Under the pieces are notes generated by a model that saw only the letters and a list, made by a program, of their open reading frames with translations, was not told the DNA's origin and did no database searches. A stretch of 33,150 bases of DNA, from positions 1 to 33,150 of IMG/VR virus record IMGVR_UViG_3300028920_000189. One strand, given 5' to 3'. Positions within the stretch are counted from its first letter, which is position 1; each line of letters starts with the position of its first letter. This stretch comes from a virus. Positions 1 through 8,584 of this stretch are shown here, piece by piece. The translations under genes were made by a program, and so were the position numbers.

Positions 1-777
1 AATTGTCGCAGTCAGCGTGACAATTTTGGTGCCCGTGTCGTAGTTGTCCAAGATGTTGGTCAACAACTCAGGGTCACTCGTGAAATTGAAAACACCTATC
101 ACATCCGTGATATTGAAATTGGTGTCGGTCGGATATTCATTGAGGTCAATGGTCGTGATATCAGAATCGTATGGCGGCAACGGGTAATTCGCCACCGGAC
201 GAATTTCTTGCTTGATGAGCGGGATGAGACTCCGAAAGATCAAATCCTCCATGTAATCAATGTGCACTTCCATGAGCACACGAATCTCTGACACAGTCGG
301 AGTCAGGTACTTGTCCGACGTTTGCAAGTTCACAACGATTGCAAACTGTCGACCTGGAAGAATTGTAAAGTCCTGAATGTTCGCGTTGAACGTACCCTCG
401 TCGTTCCAGTCGCCAGCACCGGCAACCGACCATGCGCCACCATCCCAGTAGTAGTGGTCAGTTCCATCGGAAATACGAACCTGCGTGATTGTGTCATCAG
501 ATGCGCGATGATCGAATACCTGCATCATCAAAATCTTACGCAGCGACTTTGGGTTCGTAACCCATGTCTCAAAATAGAGATCTGTATCGAGTGGGTAGTA
601 ACTGTGCGGCGACTGTTTCTTGAGCTTGACGTGAAAAGATCGTGGGTCAAGACCAATCTTGTCGGAATCCGAAAACGTCATCTCCGAATATGGCTCGTGA
701 CCATTACCCGCGACGAAATCGAATTCCTTGATGAACCTGTAGACTTCGGCTACAGAAGTATCGCCCAAAATTTCCAT
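1..777 (-). CDS. Virion protein, probably neck or tail completion (partial, runs off left edge)
   Basis: The frame is open for 259 codons from an ATG at 777 to the window edge, so the C-terminus is missing. The ATG directly follows the TAG stop of the upstream gene (TAGATG), so the two are probably translationally coupled. The protein is acidic and rich in aromatic residues, with no signal peptide or obvious catalytic motif. It follows a gp10-like protein in the virion operon, where neck, tail-terminator or baseplate-type genes usually lie. I do not recognise the family, so a virion role is inferred from position only. Confidence 0.7.
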   Translation of the reverse strand, partial: MEILGDTSVAEVYRFIKEFDFVAGNGHEPYSEMTFSDSDKIGLDPRSFHVKLKKQSPHSYYPLDTDLYFETWVTNPKSLRKILMMQVFDHRASDDTITQVRISDGTDHYYWDGGAWSVAGAGDWNDEGTFNANIQDFTILPGRQFAIVVNLQTSDKYLTPTVSEIRVLMEVHIDYMEDLIFRSLIPLIKQEIRPVANYPLPPYDSDITTIDLNEYPTDTNFNITDVIGVFNFTSDPELLTNILDNYDTGTKIVTLTATI

Positions 778-1365
778 CTAACTCATCAACTCTTTCAATG
801 TTCGATCAAGTGCTTCTCGTGCAGCACCATCGAACTTCCTCAAGACTACCCTATCCCTCAACAAATTACCAAGCACAGGACGCGCAGGAATCCTCCAAAC
901 CTCTTTTCGCTTGCCTGTTGGCTTCGGCGCACCAGCTTCGCGAGCTTTGATTGCGACAGCCATGCGCTCCTTATCCGTAGGCACCCATGTCCGTCCACCC
1001 TCCAATATCTTGGCCAACTCTGGATATGCCAAGCCCCTGTCAGATTGACCTTCGAACCAACCAACCTGAATACCAGTCAACCCAATCTGCTCTTTGTGGT
1101 ACTTGAACCGCGCAGCCTCGACAAACTTGGACGTATGCACAAGCAATCTGCCATGACCTTTGATGTACTTCTGCACTCCAAGAAGGGCACCTGCGACTTG
1201 ATTGCCCCTAATTCTACGTTTGAGTTCGGCTTTGACGAACGTACCAAAGCCGATGAGTTGCCTACTCACGTGCTTGTTCAACACCCGCTTGAACTCACCA
1301 GACTTGATGAACTTCTTCAGTCCTTTGGTGTCGACGTGTATCGTGATGGCAACACTCGACGGCAT
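778..1365 (-). CDS. HK97 gp10-like / Mu gpG-like tail completion protein
   Basis: This 195-residue protein has the features of the minor tail component (HK97 gp10) or virion morphogenesis (Mu gpG) group. It has a basic N-terminal half and a conserved-looking C-terminal IPARPVLG motif followed by a helical tail. These proteins act at the neck, joining head to tail or closing the tail. Its start overlaps the upstream stop by one base (TGATG), and its stop abuts the next start. Position after connector genes supports the call. The exact subfamily is uncertain. Confidence 0.7.
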   Translation of the reverse strand: MPSSVAITIHVDTKGLKKFIKSGEFKRVLNKHVSRQLIGFGTFVKAELKRRIRGNQVAGALLGVQKYIKGHGRLLVHTSKFVEAARFKYHKEQIGLTGIQVGWFEGQSDRGLAYPELAKILEGGRTWVPTDKERMAVAIKAREAGAPKPTGKRKEVWRIPARPVLGNLLRDRVVLRKFDGAAREALDRTLKELMS

Positions 1366-1841
1366 CAGAGATCTCCACTCTGAGCAGACGGATGCCTGTC
1401 ATCGAAGTTGACTTGGAACAATGTCTGTCCGCGCTTCGGGTAGTGACCAAAGTCCTTGAACCCGGTCACGAACAAATTGACGGGCCTGTGTTCCAGGTAC
1501 ACGATGCGGTCACCACGCTTGATTTTGACATCAGTGAACTTGCCGTCCGCATCTACTGTGAGCAGACCAGCACGCTTCATATCAAGGAAGCGAAGTGCCA
1601 GATAGCCCATCGTGCGTTCGATCACACCCGAACGTTCCCACTCTGGGTAGTCGAGCTTGGCACCAGCAAAGTAGAACGAGACCTGTGCCTTGACCGTAGT
1701 CCGCGTCCCAGTATTCGGAGCCGCGCCCTCGCGCACAAGCTGGCGCACAGGCTCACGAGCATGTTGGTCAAAGAACGAGTTGTCCCGGTCCATCAACTCT
1801 AGAGTGACATTGACCGGGTGGATGAGCTTTGGTTGCGGCAT
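1365..1841 (-). CDS. Head-closure or connector protein, preceded by a palindrome in the RBS position
   Basis: This 158-residue protein lies between a connector-like gene and a gp10-like gene, the usual place for a head-closure protein. Its central region is beta-rich (residues about 45-140), which fits head-closure folds, but no signature motif is seen. The start is ATG 1841. There is no Shine-Dalgarno sequence: the bases ending 3 nt before the ATG form a perfect copy of the 17-bp dispersed palindrome. Function is inferred from context. Confidence 0.65.
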   Translation of the reverse strand: MPQPKLIHPVNVTLELMDRDNSFFDQHAREPVRQLVREGAAPNTGTRTTVKAQVSFYFAGAKLDYPEWERSGVIERTMGYLALRFLDMKRAGLLTVDADGKFTDVKIKRGDRIVYLEHRPVNLFVTGFKDFGHYPKRGQTLFQVNFDDRHPSAQSGDL

Positions 1842-1844
1842 AGT

Positions 1845-1861
1845 TGTAAAACCGTTTTACA
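1845..1861. promoter_or_regulatory. Dispersed 17-bp palindrome, copy 1 (perfect)
   Basis: TGTAAAACCGTTTTACA. It overlaps the TAA stop of the upstream gene and ends 3 nt before ATG 1841 on the minus strand, replacing the expected Shine-Dalgarno sequence. This copy has a C centre on the plus strand. Confidence 0.85.
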
Positions 1862-2909
1862 CCGTGTTGAATGACCTCGGAGTATCAATGTACGCTGGAC
1901 GACGATACATTCTCAACGCCATGTCCACATCTGCCAGGCCCGTTGGGTTCCACGCTGAAATGTCATCGTAGAGGTTGGCATACTCGATGCGATGCCTATC
2001 CGTTACCTCCTCGATTACACGCCCAGCCCGCATGGCATCCAGATCACCATCGGCGTATATCTCCATCGTAGCCATGACCAACTGCATGATAGCGCGCTTG
2101 ACCAGATGTGGAGTCGAGCCGTCTGCATCCACGTATCCAAACGCACCGACAACCTGCTGATTCAAGTCGCCGACGTTGAACTTGTAGTTACCAACCGCTG
2201 AGAAGATGTTGTTGCACGTGCTGCGCTTCAGCTTGATTCGCGGATTCTTGCGATCGTCTTCAGGTTGATACCTGTTGTACACCGTATAGTACGATGCATC
2301 GACCGCGTTATCGAAGTCATCGTTGATGTACAGTGCCGTCAACTCGATGATGGGCACCGGCAACCACAACACACGCGAGCCATTGCCATCGAACTGCAAC
2401 GTCAGCTCTTTGCGATTGAACCACTGGCCAGTCATGCTATCGAACCATGCCTGCCAGCCAGTCAAGAGCGCGAGCGCACGGTCGTCACTCAACTCAGATA
2501 CAGTAATACCCTCATCCCGAATCTCCTGAATGGACACGTACAACTCATCAGGAGTCAACGAGGCTGGCAGTGTAACACCAAACTCGAATGCTTCCGTCTT
2601 TTCAGGATGTGATGCCGACTCTCTGTAGAACCAGTGGATCTCGTGTACACCAATCGGCTCTGCCGTAGGTACCGTCCACTCTGCGACGTAATGCCCCGAA
2701 CCCAAACGATGCCCAATCGGGCAATCATTCAAGTCAACCGTCGCTCTACCAGCCACAGGATAGACTTGAACCAATGCAGGAGCAGCCGTCACTCTCTCGT
2801 AAATGATGTATTCGAGAGAATAAGGGTCAGTCAGCAACCCATTGATGCGACACACGACATCGATCTTCGGATTAGAGCAATCGCTGGTTTCGTCTCTCTC
2901 GATAGCCAT
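1857..2909 (-). CDS. Head-tail connector (adaptor) protein with N-terminal extra domain
   Basis: This 350-residue protein has a beta-rich N-terminal half (about 15-115) and an alpha-helical C-terminal half. The C-terminal half, with a YVDADG turn followed by a VKRAIMQLVMA helix near residues 265-290, resembles gp6/gp15-type head-tail connectors that dock on the portal. Usual connectors are 100-200 residues, so the N-terminal part looks like an added domain. GGAG lies 8 nt upstream of ATG 2909, and the upstream stop at 2911 almost touches the start. The connector role fits the position downstream of the head genes but was read by eye only. Confidence 0.65.
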   Translation of the reverse strand: MAIERDETSDCSNPKIDVVCRINGLLTDPYSLEYIIYERVTAAPALVQVYPVAGRATVDLNDCPIGHRLGSGHYVAEWTVPTAEPIGVHEIHWFYRESASHPEKTEAFEFGVTLPASLTPDELYVSIQEIRDEGITVSELSDDRALALLTGWQAWFDSMTGQWFNRKELTLQFDGNGSRVLWLPVPIIELTALYINDDFDNAVDASYYTVYNRYQPEDDRKNPRIKLKRSTCNNIFSAVGNYKFNVGDLNQQVVGAFGYVDADGSTPHLVKRAIMQLVMATMEIYADGDLDAMRAGRVIEEVTDRHRIEYANLYDDISAWNPTGLADVDMALRMYRRPAYIDTPRSFNTV

Positions 2910-2910
2910 C

Positions 2911-5091
2911 TCACATCTCCGTCAGCTTCATCCCGTACTCGGACTCCCATGAGCCGGGGCCATGAATAGAGGATAGCAGAGTATCGACGTCAGTAGGAGT
3001 ATGTGATGAACGAGACGAAACTGCTATGTCCAAGAAGTCCAGATTCACTGCTCTGACTGTCGTGTATCCCTGGTTGTCCATCGCGGTCTGAATGTCCGCA
3101 ATGCTCAAGTCGTTCAATGCTGCAACCGCAGCCAGCACCGATGTGATTGTCGCATCCAGGTTCGTGCTGACAACCGGCTCCATCGCAGCCGTATCAGCAA
3201 GTACATCCTGAAGCTGCCCGCCCGTTGCAGCATTCTTGGCACCATCCACGCCAAGTGCATCTCGAATCTGCTGGCGCTCCGCAGCCGTCCAATCTGCAAG
3301 TGATGCCGACTGCTGCCACGAGCCCACACCATGAGCAGCCGTGAGCACAGTATCCACGTCCGCTGCATCATGCGACGACCGCGACGAAATGAGTGCGTCG
3401 AGATTATCCAGGCGTGCTCCACGTGCCACAGTGTAGCCCTGTGCAGTCATCGCCGCCTGTACATCTGCCTGTGAGATATCGTTCAACGCAGCAATGTCAG
3501 CTTGAGTTGCAGCATGCTGTGCAAGTTGGTTCGACTCGTCTGCTGGGTCTGCTGGAAGTCTGCCATCGATCGCAGACGTGTCCACGAGAATATCGTCCAA
3601 ATGCTCATCGACAGAACCGACAGCCGGTGCACCACCTGTTGGAGCCAGCTTCATGGCATCACGGATATCCTGTGGCGTCAATGTAGCGCCACCTGTTTGC
3701 CAGCTACCAGCACCATGTGTGCCCGTAAGTACAGTATCCACATCTGCCGCAGAGTGTGACGACCTGGATGAAATCGTCGCGTCGATATTCGCTCCTGCAA
3801 ATGGCGTTGCGTCCGAGAGAATATCTGCCTGAGTTGCACGAGATGAAATCAGTACATCAACGTTCGTCGAGATCAATGGCTCCATCACGGCTGTATCCGT
3901 GAGGATATCATTCAAATGCTCGTCCACAGAACCACCGGCTGGAGCACCCCCAGTCGGTGCAAGCTTCATCGCGTCTCGCACTTCCTGTTGAGTCAAAGGA
4001 GTTCCACCTGATTGCCACGACCCAGCACCATGAGTACCTGTCAATGTTGTGTCGACATCTGCCGGTGTGTGATTCGAGCGACTTGAAATAGCAACATCGA
4101 TGTTGGCACCAGCAAATGGCGTGGCATCTGACAAGATGTCAGCCTGACTGAGATCGTTCAATGCTGCAATGTCAGCTTGCGTCGTCGCATGCTGTGCATT
4201 CTGATTCGATTCGTCAGCCGGATCGGCTGGCAATCTTCCATCGATAGCTGCCGTATCAGTCGCAATATCATCGAGATGTTCATCGACAGAGCCAGCGGCT
4301 GGAGCACCACCCGTTGGCGCGAGCTTCATGGCATCGCGAACTTCTTGGGCGGTCAGTCCAGAGTCGCCCTCCCACGAGCCTACTCCATGTGTACCAGAGA
4401 GTTGTGATTCGACGTCAGCAACCAACTCCGCAGCACTCGTACCAGCACCACCCCCGCTATCGAGCAGCTCAACGGGGTCAGTCGTCTCATCGAAATCAGA
4501 ACGTGAGCTGATCGTCGCGTCGATGTTGGCACCAGCAAATGGTGTAGCATCCGACAAGATGTCAGCTTGAGTAGCACGAGACGAGACCGCTGCATCAAGA
4601 TTGTCCAGGTTCGGCGCACGCGCAGCCGTGTAACCTTGCGATGTCATCGCAGCCTGGACATCTGCCTGACTCAGGTCATTCAGTGCAGCAATGTCCGACT
4701 GAGTGTCATCATGCTCGTCGAACAAATCCTTGACCCACTGGTCGATCTTGATTTCGCCGTGGAATGGAACGTTCTTCGCAGTACCACCACTCTCATCAAC
4801 ACGTATCATGTACGTGTCATCGGCTGTCTCATTTGTAATCTGCGACGTATCCCAATCGAAGTAATACTCTCCTGCCGCCAAAGTCGAGCTGACCTCCGTC
4901 ATCTGTTGCTGACGTGTAGTCCAACCCGTGCTCTTGAACGTGTCGTCGTTGAAGTCGTACCAAAATCCATCGCTCGTACGCTGGATAGAAAGCAAGACCG
5001 TGGTCAACCCAGTGAGCGCTGCCAGACTCCCATCCTTCACAGCGGGAGTCTGAATCCGTTCCTCGTCACCTGAAAGAATGCGAGTTAGCAT
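2911..5091 (-). CDS. Large repeat-containing virion protein (fibre, spike or appendage candidate)
   Basis: This 726-residue protein opens with a beta-type domain (about 1-115). The rest is built from repeated segments of roughly 90-120 residues. Each segment carries variants of ADILSDATPFAGANID, a THGxGSW motif, and RDAMKLAPTGGAP followed by GSVDEHLDDI. Three THGxGSW modules are close copies; two towards the C-terminus are divergent or truncated. The repeats are rich in Ser, Thr, Ala and Asp and are visible at DNA level. Modular repeats in the virion operon suggest a fibrous or decorative particle protein. A GGA-type ribosome site precedes ATG 5091. Confidence 0.7.
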   Translation of the reverse strand: MLTRILSGDEERIQTPAVKDGSLAALTGLTTVLLSIQRTSDGFWYDFNDDTFKSTGWTTRQQQMTEVSSTLAAGEYYFDWDTSQITNETADDTYMIRVDESGGTAKNVPFHGEIKIDQWVKDLFDEHDDTQSDIAALNDLSQADVQAAMTSQGYTAARAPNLDNLDAAVSSRATQADILSDATPFAGANIDATISSRSDFDETTDPVELLDSGGGAGTSAAELVADVESQLSGTHGVGSWEGDSGLTAQEVRDAMKLAPTGGAPAAGSVDEHLDDIATDTAAIDGRLPADPADESNQNAQHATTQADIAALNDLSQADILSDATPFAGANIDVAISSRSNHTPADVDTTLTGTHGAGSWQSGGTPLTQQEVRDAMKLAPTGGAPAGGSVDEHLNDILTDTAVMEPLISTNVDVLISSRATQADILSDATPFAGANIDATISSRSSHSAADVDTVLTGTHGAGSWQTGGATLTPQDIRDAMKLAPTGGAPAVGSVDEHLDDILVDTSAIDGRLPADPADESNQLAQHAATQADIAALNDISQADVQAAMTAQGYTVARGARLDNLDALISSRSSHDAADVDTVLTAAHGVGSWQQSASLADWTAAERQQIRDALGVDGAKNAATGGQLQDVLADTAAMEPVVSTNLDATITSVLAAVAALNDLSIADIQTAMDNQGYTTVRAVNLDFLDIAVSSRSSHTPTDVDTLLSSIHGPGSWESEYGMKLTEM

Positions 5092-5094
5092 TTC

Positions 5095-5607
5095 CTATCC
5101 CCAAGAATCCAAATCGACCAGAGGTCGCAGGTTCGGCCAGTCGTTGATATCAGGAACCTCTTCGTTCATGAGAAACTCGTACAACGCCTTCTTCGTCACG
5201 AGATACGGACAAATCGGAGGCGCGTAGTAATCAGGATCTTCCGCCTTCCACATCATCGCTCGTGTCAGTCCATCGTACGGCACAAGCTCCACACTCTCAC
5301 ATGCAGGCTCATCGCACACCGTCTCAAGGCGGAACCATTTGCCACACGTCGGACACTTCCGAAGTGCGGTTCCTGGTTCGAGTGGATGGTTGCCATTCTC
5401 CAACTTCACACGTTGGACCGGAATGCCCATCGCCGTAACTGGATCGAAGTATTGAACAAAATCATCTCCGTCCATCGTACCAAGCACATAGTAGATATCA
5501 ATCCACTGCTCAATGTTGTTCTCAACCTGATGATTGACAATCTTGACCGTGTCAATCGTAGTCGCAGGAATTTGAATCTGGTCCACAGGCTTCAATGTAG
5601 CAGGCAT
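5095..5607 (-). CDS. Zinc-ribbon protein in virion operon
   Basis: This 170-residue protein carries a likely metal site, CPTC followed by CDEPAC, starting near residue 85 (C-x2-C-x11-C-x4-C). The start is ATG 5607, with GGAGG about 8 nt upstream. Its first 16 bases overlap the end of the glycosyltransferase gene, and its stop lies 3 nt from the next start. It may be a structural or assembly protein. Lying directly between a glycosyltransferase and the repeat protein, it could serve either. The family is not recognised. Confidence 0.65.
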   Translation of the reverse strand: MPATLKPVDQIQIPATTIDTVKIVNHQVENNIEQWIDIYYVLGTMDGDDFVQYFDPVTAMGIPVQRVKLENGNHPLEPGTALRKCPTCGKWFRLETVCDEPACESVELVPYDGLTRAMMWKAEDPDYYAPPICPYLVTKKALYEFLMNEEVPDINDWPNLRPLVDLDSWG

Positions 5608-6881
5608 CGATTATCCTCCACGCCACTCACTACACGTCGTGATATGGCTCGCTCATATACTTTGAGCGTCTGCTCTGCGGCTTTCTCCCATGTGAAGTCT
5701 CGCACACGCTCCAACCCAAGTCCACTCAACTCGGAACGAACATCGGGTTTCTTCAGAATACGGAGAGCTTGCACAATACATTCCGCCGACCGAGGCGGAA
5801 TTATCATGGCATACTCACGCTTGTCTTCACCACAGACAATCTCTCCAAGTCCATCAACTTCAGTTGCAATCAACGGTGCACCCATTGCCATTGCTTCCAA
5901 AGCCACAATACCGAATGGTTCATGCGTACTCGGCATGAGCACGCAATCGGCAGCAGCATACAAATCTCGGAGAGCTTGTCCATGTTGAAACCCTACCCAC
6001 CTGAGTCTTTCAGGATGAGCGCGTTCAAGCTTCTTGATTCGCTGCGTGACCTCCCACTGCTCCTTATCCTTCTCCGTGTTCGCGTTGACCTCACCAGCAA
6101 TCACGACCGTCCAACCAGGGTCGACCTTTTCCAACGCGTCGAGGATGTAAACAATGCCCTTCATCTCGGCGACACGCCCGCAGAACAACGCTATCGGACG
6201 GTTATGCTGGAACCCCTCTGCAAACCTCAACTCGTGATCGAAAATGGCTCTGTCACCGTCACCCCGTGTTGGATTCCAAAGCTCGGTATCAATGCCGTTG
6301 TGAATCATGTTGATCGGGCGCTCGGTCAGAAACTGCCTTCGAACAATATCAACATACGCATCAGAGCAAAGAATGACCTCATTCGGATCACAAATGAGAT
6401 TCCCCTCCTGTTGCATCATGTACAGGTCGGCCTCGCCCCACTCTGCCAGGTTGGTCTTCGGATTCTCAAACATCGCAAGGTAGGACAAACAGAGATGCAT
6501 CGTTCCCACGAGTGGTAGACCAAGTGCGTTCTGTGCCATCCGACCTAGCTGGACAGAGCCCCACTCATGCATGTGCACAACATCCCATCCTCCACCACGT
6601 GAATACGTATCCGCAATCAGCTTGGTCAGCGACTTCGCAACCTGCAAATCAATCATGAACCGACATGAGATATCGGGCGTACGTGGTTTCCAACAGATGA
6701 GCTTGTCGTCGTGATGCTTCCGGTAACCAAGATACTCTTTCGAGCCTTCCTGCTTACCAGATGTCAACAAGTCGATCTGCACCCCCATCTTGGCAAGCGA
6801 CCTGTAAATCTCACGGACATGCATACCCATGCCACCAAGGATCTCTTCTGGGTCTTCATAACAAATCGCGAGAACTCTCAT
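5592..6881 (-). CDS. GT4-family glycosyltransferase
   Basis: This 429-residue protein has the full architecture of a GT-B retaining glycosyltransferase of family GT4. The N-terminal Rossmann domain starts with VLAICYED and a GGMG loop (residues 16-19) and has HMHEW near 103. A second domain starts near PIALFCGRV (229). The EPFGIVALE motif (321-329) carries the E-x7-E pair that contacts the sugar nucleotide. The enzyme would transfer a sugar from an NDP donor. Its place inside the virion operon, ATGA-coupled to the upstream gene, suggests modification of a particle protein; the acceptor is unknown. Confidence 0.88.
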   Translation of the reverse strand: MRVLAICYEDPEEILGGMGMHVREIYRSLAKMGVQIDLLTSGKQEGSKEYLGYRKHHDDKLICWKPRTPDISCRFMIDLQVAKSLTKLIADTYSRGGGWDVVHMHEWGSVQLGRMAQNALGLPLVGTMHLCLSYLAMFENPKTNLAEWGEADLYMMQQEGNLICDPNEVILCSDAYVDIVRRQFLTERPINMIHNGIDTELWNPTRGDGDRAIFDHELRFAEGFQHNRPIALFCGRVAEMKGIVYILDALEKVDPGWTVVIAGEVNANTEKDKEQWEVTQRIKKLERAHPERLRWVGFQHGQALRDLYAAADCVLMPSTHEPFGIVALEAMAMGAPLIATEVDGLGEIVCGEDKREYAMIIPPRSAECIVQALRILKKPDVRSELSGLGLERVRDFTWEKAAEQTLKVYERAISRRVVSGVEDNRCLLH

Positions 6882-7066
6882 CGTGGTCTCCTTGGTATCG
6901 GAGTACCATGGTTAGCCAAGCATGACGCCTCAACTTCCGACAGTCGCTCACCGTGTAACCGATACGCTCGCACAAGTGCTGTCATCTGTTGGCCCATTAC
7001 TTTCGTCTCACGTGTGAGAACATCCAACTTCACCAACACCTTTTGCTGAAACTCCTGCTCCGTCAT
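6878..7066 (-). CDS. Small helical protein, unknown
   Basis: This 62-residue, mostly helical, charged protein was assigned from ATG 7066, which overlaps the upstream stop as ATGA. An upstream in-frame start at 7129 would overlap the previous gene by more than 60 bases and is less likely. It overlaps the glycosyltransferase start by 4 bases, again ATGA. The coiled-coil-like N-terminal half suggests protein contacts. No family is recognised. Confidence 0.55.
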   Translation of the reverse strand: MTEQEFQQKVLVKLDVLTRETKVMGQQMTALVRAYRLHGERLSEVEASCLANHGTPIPRRPR

Positions 7067-7584
7067 GCGAACAACAATACCTCTCCACGTGCATCTAACG
7101 TCCGCAAGCCAGCGGAGTAGTTCGTCCACGTCAATCGCAACACACGAGTGCTAGGTCCAGTTGCGGTCAAGTACGCTTCAGTAAGCGCAAGGTCTGCACC
7201 ACCGGAACTGAATACCTTGTGACTGAGATTCAATGCCGCCGCAGCTTTGCTGTAGATTGCATTGTATGCAGCACTCACCAGAATCCCATGCCCTCCCAAA
7301 GAAAAGCTAGATGCTTCCAATGAACTGCGCGTTACAACAACAAGCACGCCAGCCATGCCACCCGACTGTTCCGTCAAGTGTGCCGACCGCAATGCAACGA
7401 CTGCGGCAATCGTGTCATACGGAACAGAGATATCCCAGTCGTTAGGTCCACCTGGAAGTGGATATACCGTGAGCGTAGTATTCGAGACGGACATCACACT
7501 TGGTTGTGCATGATGCTGGTCTGCCGTCACATTCGACAACGCTGAATGGAGCGTCGGATGCTCCAGGTAATCTTCCACTCTCAT
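7063..7584 (-). CDS. Paralogous small virion protein, third of three
   Basis: This 173-residue protein is the third member of a tandem paralogous set. Like the other two it has a short N-terminal segment ending in a DQHH motif (VTADQHH near residue 20), a beta-rich core, and a C-terminal strand pair of the form LRLTWTNY...RTLDARG. The DQHH-type segment is common at domain junctions in phage tail fibre and spike proteins. The start is ATG 7584, overlapping the upstream stop as ATGA. A surface or decoration role is inferred. Confidence 0.65.
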   Translation of the reverse strand: MRVEDYLEHPTLHSALSNVTADQHHAQPSVMSVSNTTLTVYPLPGGPNDWDISVPYDTIAAVVALRSAHLTEQSGGMAGVLVVVTRSSLEASSFSLGGHGILVSAAYNAIYSKAAAALNLSHKVFSSGGADLALTEAYLTATGPSTRVLRLTWTNYSAGLRTLDARGEVLLFA

Positions 7585-8066
7585 TTGGCAACTCCACTGC
7601 CGTACACAGTCAGATTCCTGTTCGCACTTGGATGAGCATTGAAAAACGAGAACACAACGTTCGACCCAGAAATGTATACATCGAGCAACCGGATGATGTT
7701 CTGCCCGAAATCCGAATGACTCAGGTACGTATCACCATGCAGTCGCGAATATCCACCGACGTAACTCTGTGTACCCGATGGATACGGACGCAGCCCAATG
7801 GAACTGGAGTTCTGCGCCGTCGCCATTCCAATGAACCACACACCTGTGTGACCCTGAATGTCCACATTCACATTGCCGCGAATGATTCCCTGGACAGTAC
7901 GGCAGCCAGTCTTTCCAAGTGAGACGCTATGTGAATACTGCCCAGGTGCAATGGACAGTGAATTGACTTGTACCTTGAACGTCACCGCCGATACATGATG
8001 GTCGCCCTCGCCTACGTCCGTCAGCAAGTCGTGATCTGTCACGACATCTCGCCCCTGAAGTCGCAT
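7581..8066 (-). CDS. Paralogous small virion protein, second of three
   Basis: This 161-residue protein is the second of three tandem paralogues. It has the same layout: a MRL start, LTDVGEGDHH near residues 15-24, a beta-rich core, and a C-terminal FSFFNAH...NRNLTVYG element matching those of its neighbours. It is the most diverged of the three, with GDHH in place of DQHH. The start is ATG 8066, sharing a base with the upstream TAA (TAATG). No signal peptide is seen. A small spike or fibre subunit is the best guess. Confidence 0.65.
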   Translation of the reverse strand: MRLQGRDVVTDHDLLTDVGEGDHHVSAVTFKVQVNSLSIAPGQYSHSVSLGKTGCRTVQGIIRGNVNVDIQGHTGVWFIGMATAQNSSSIGLRPYPSGTQSYVGGYSRLHGDTYLSHSDFGQNIIRLLDVYISGSNVVFSFFNAHPSANRNLTVYGSGVAK

Positions 8067-8581
8067 TAGTACAGTACCGCTTGCCCTTTCACCGAAAGAG
8101 TTCTGGATGAACTATCGTAGTTGTGGAACGTAAGTCGCAATGTCGAGCCAATGATCTGCGCGTCCTTCAACGCAATGTACCTTGACCCAGGCGCGGTTAC
8201 CGTATCGAAGATTTTGTGAGTGAGGTTGGTAACCGCCAACTGCTTTGCGTACGTGACAACGTAGCTCTTGTAAATTGAGCCTGTGTTTCGCACGCTGTGA
8301 CCTATCGCATCAGCCGTATCTGTTGTCACATGAACAGTAGCGCACTCTCGCCACAACGAACCCGAACCACCACCTGCGATAGCCGGTCCTTCCATGTACA
8401 CACGTGCAGCTACAAATCCAGAATTAGGGAGCGTTACATCAAGATTGAACGCAGACCCTGCCGAAATGACAGTGGACGTGTCACTGAATGTGACATCGTC
8501 CGGTGCGGAATGGTGTTGGTCAGCAGATACATCCGTGAGTGCATCATGCGACCGACCATCTGTGTTCTGGTCAAGTCGCAC
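8066..8581 (-). CDS. Paralogous small virion protein, first of three (GTG start)
   Basis: This 171-residue protein is the first of three tandem paralogues. It has LTDVSADQHH (about residues 15-24), a beta-rich core and a C-terminal LRLTFHNY...RTLSVKG element. The start codon is GTG at 8581, preceded by an AGAGGT ribosome site with 6-nt spacing, and the upstream stop lies 3 nt away. The close match of both ends to the next two genes points to gene duplication followed by divergence of the core. Confidence 0.68.
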   Translation of the reverse strand: MRLDQNTDGRSHDALTDVSADQHHSAPDDVTFSDTSTVISAGSAFNLDVTLPNSGFVAARVYMEGPAIAGGGSGSLWRECATVHVTTDTADAIGHSVRNTGSIYKSYVVTYAKQLAVTNLTHKIFDTVTAPGSRYIALKDAQIIGSTLRLTFHNYDSSSRTLSVKGQAVLY

Positions 8582-8584
8582 GAT

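Noticed and set aside
322-1383. Long plus-strand open frame of 353 codons
   Set aside because: It is antisense to the gp10-like gene and the partial left-edge gene, has no ribosome site and reads like non-coding sequence.
3525-3545. A tRNA T-loop-like GGTTCGA sequence
   Set aside because: No cloverleaf arms surround it, and it lies inside the repeat-protein gene.
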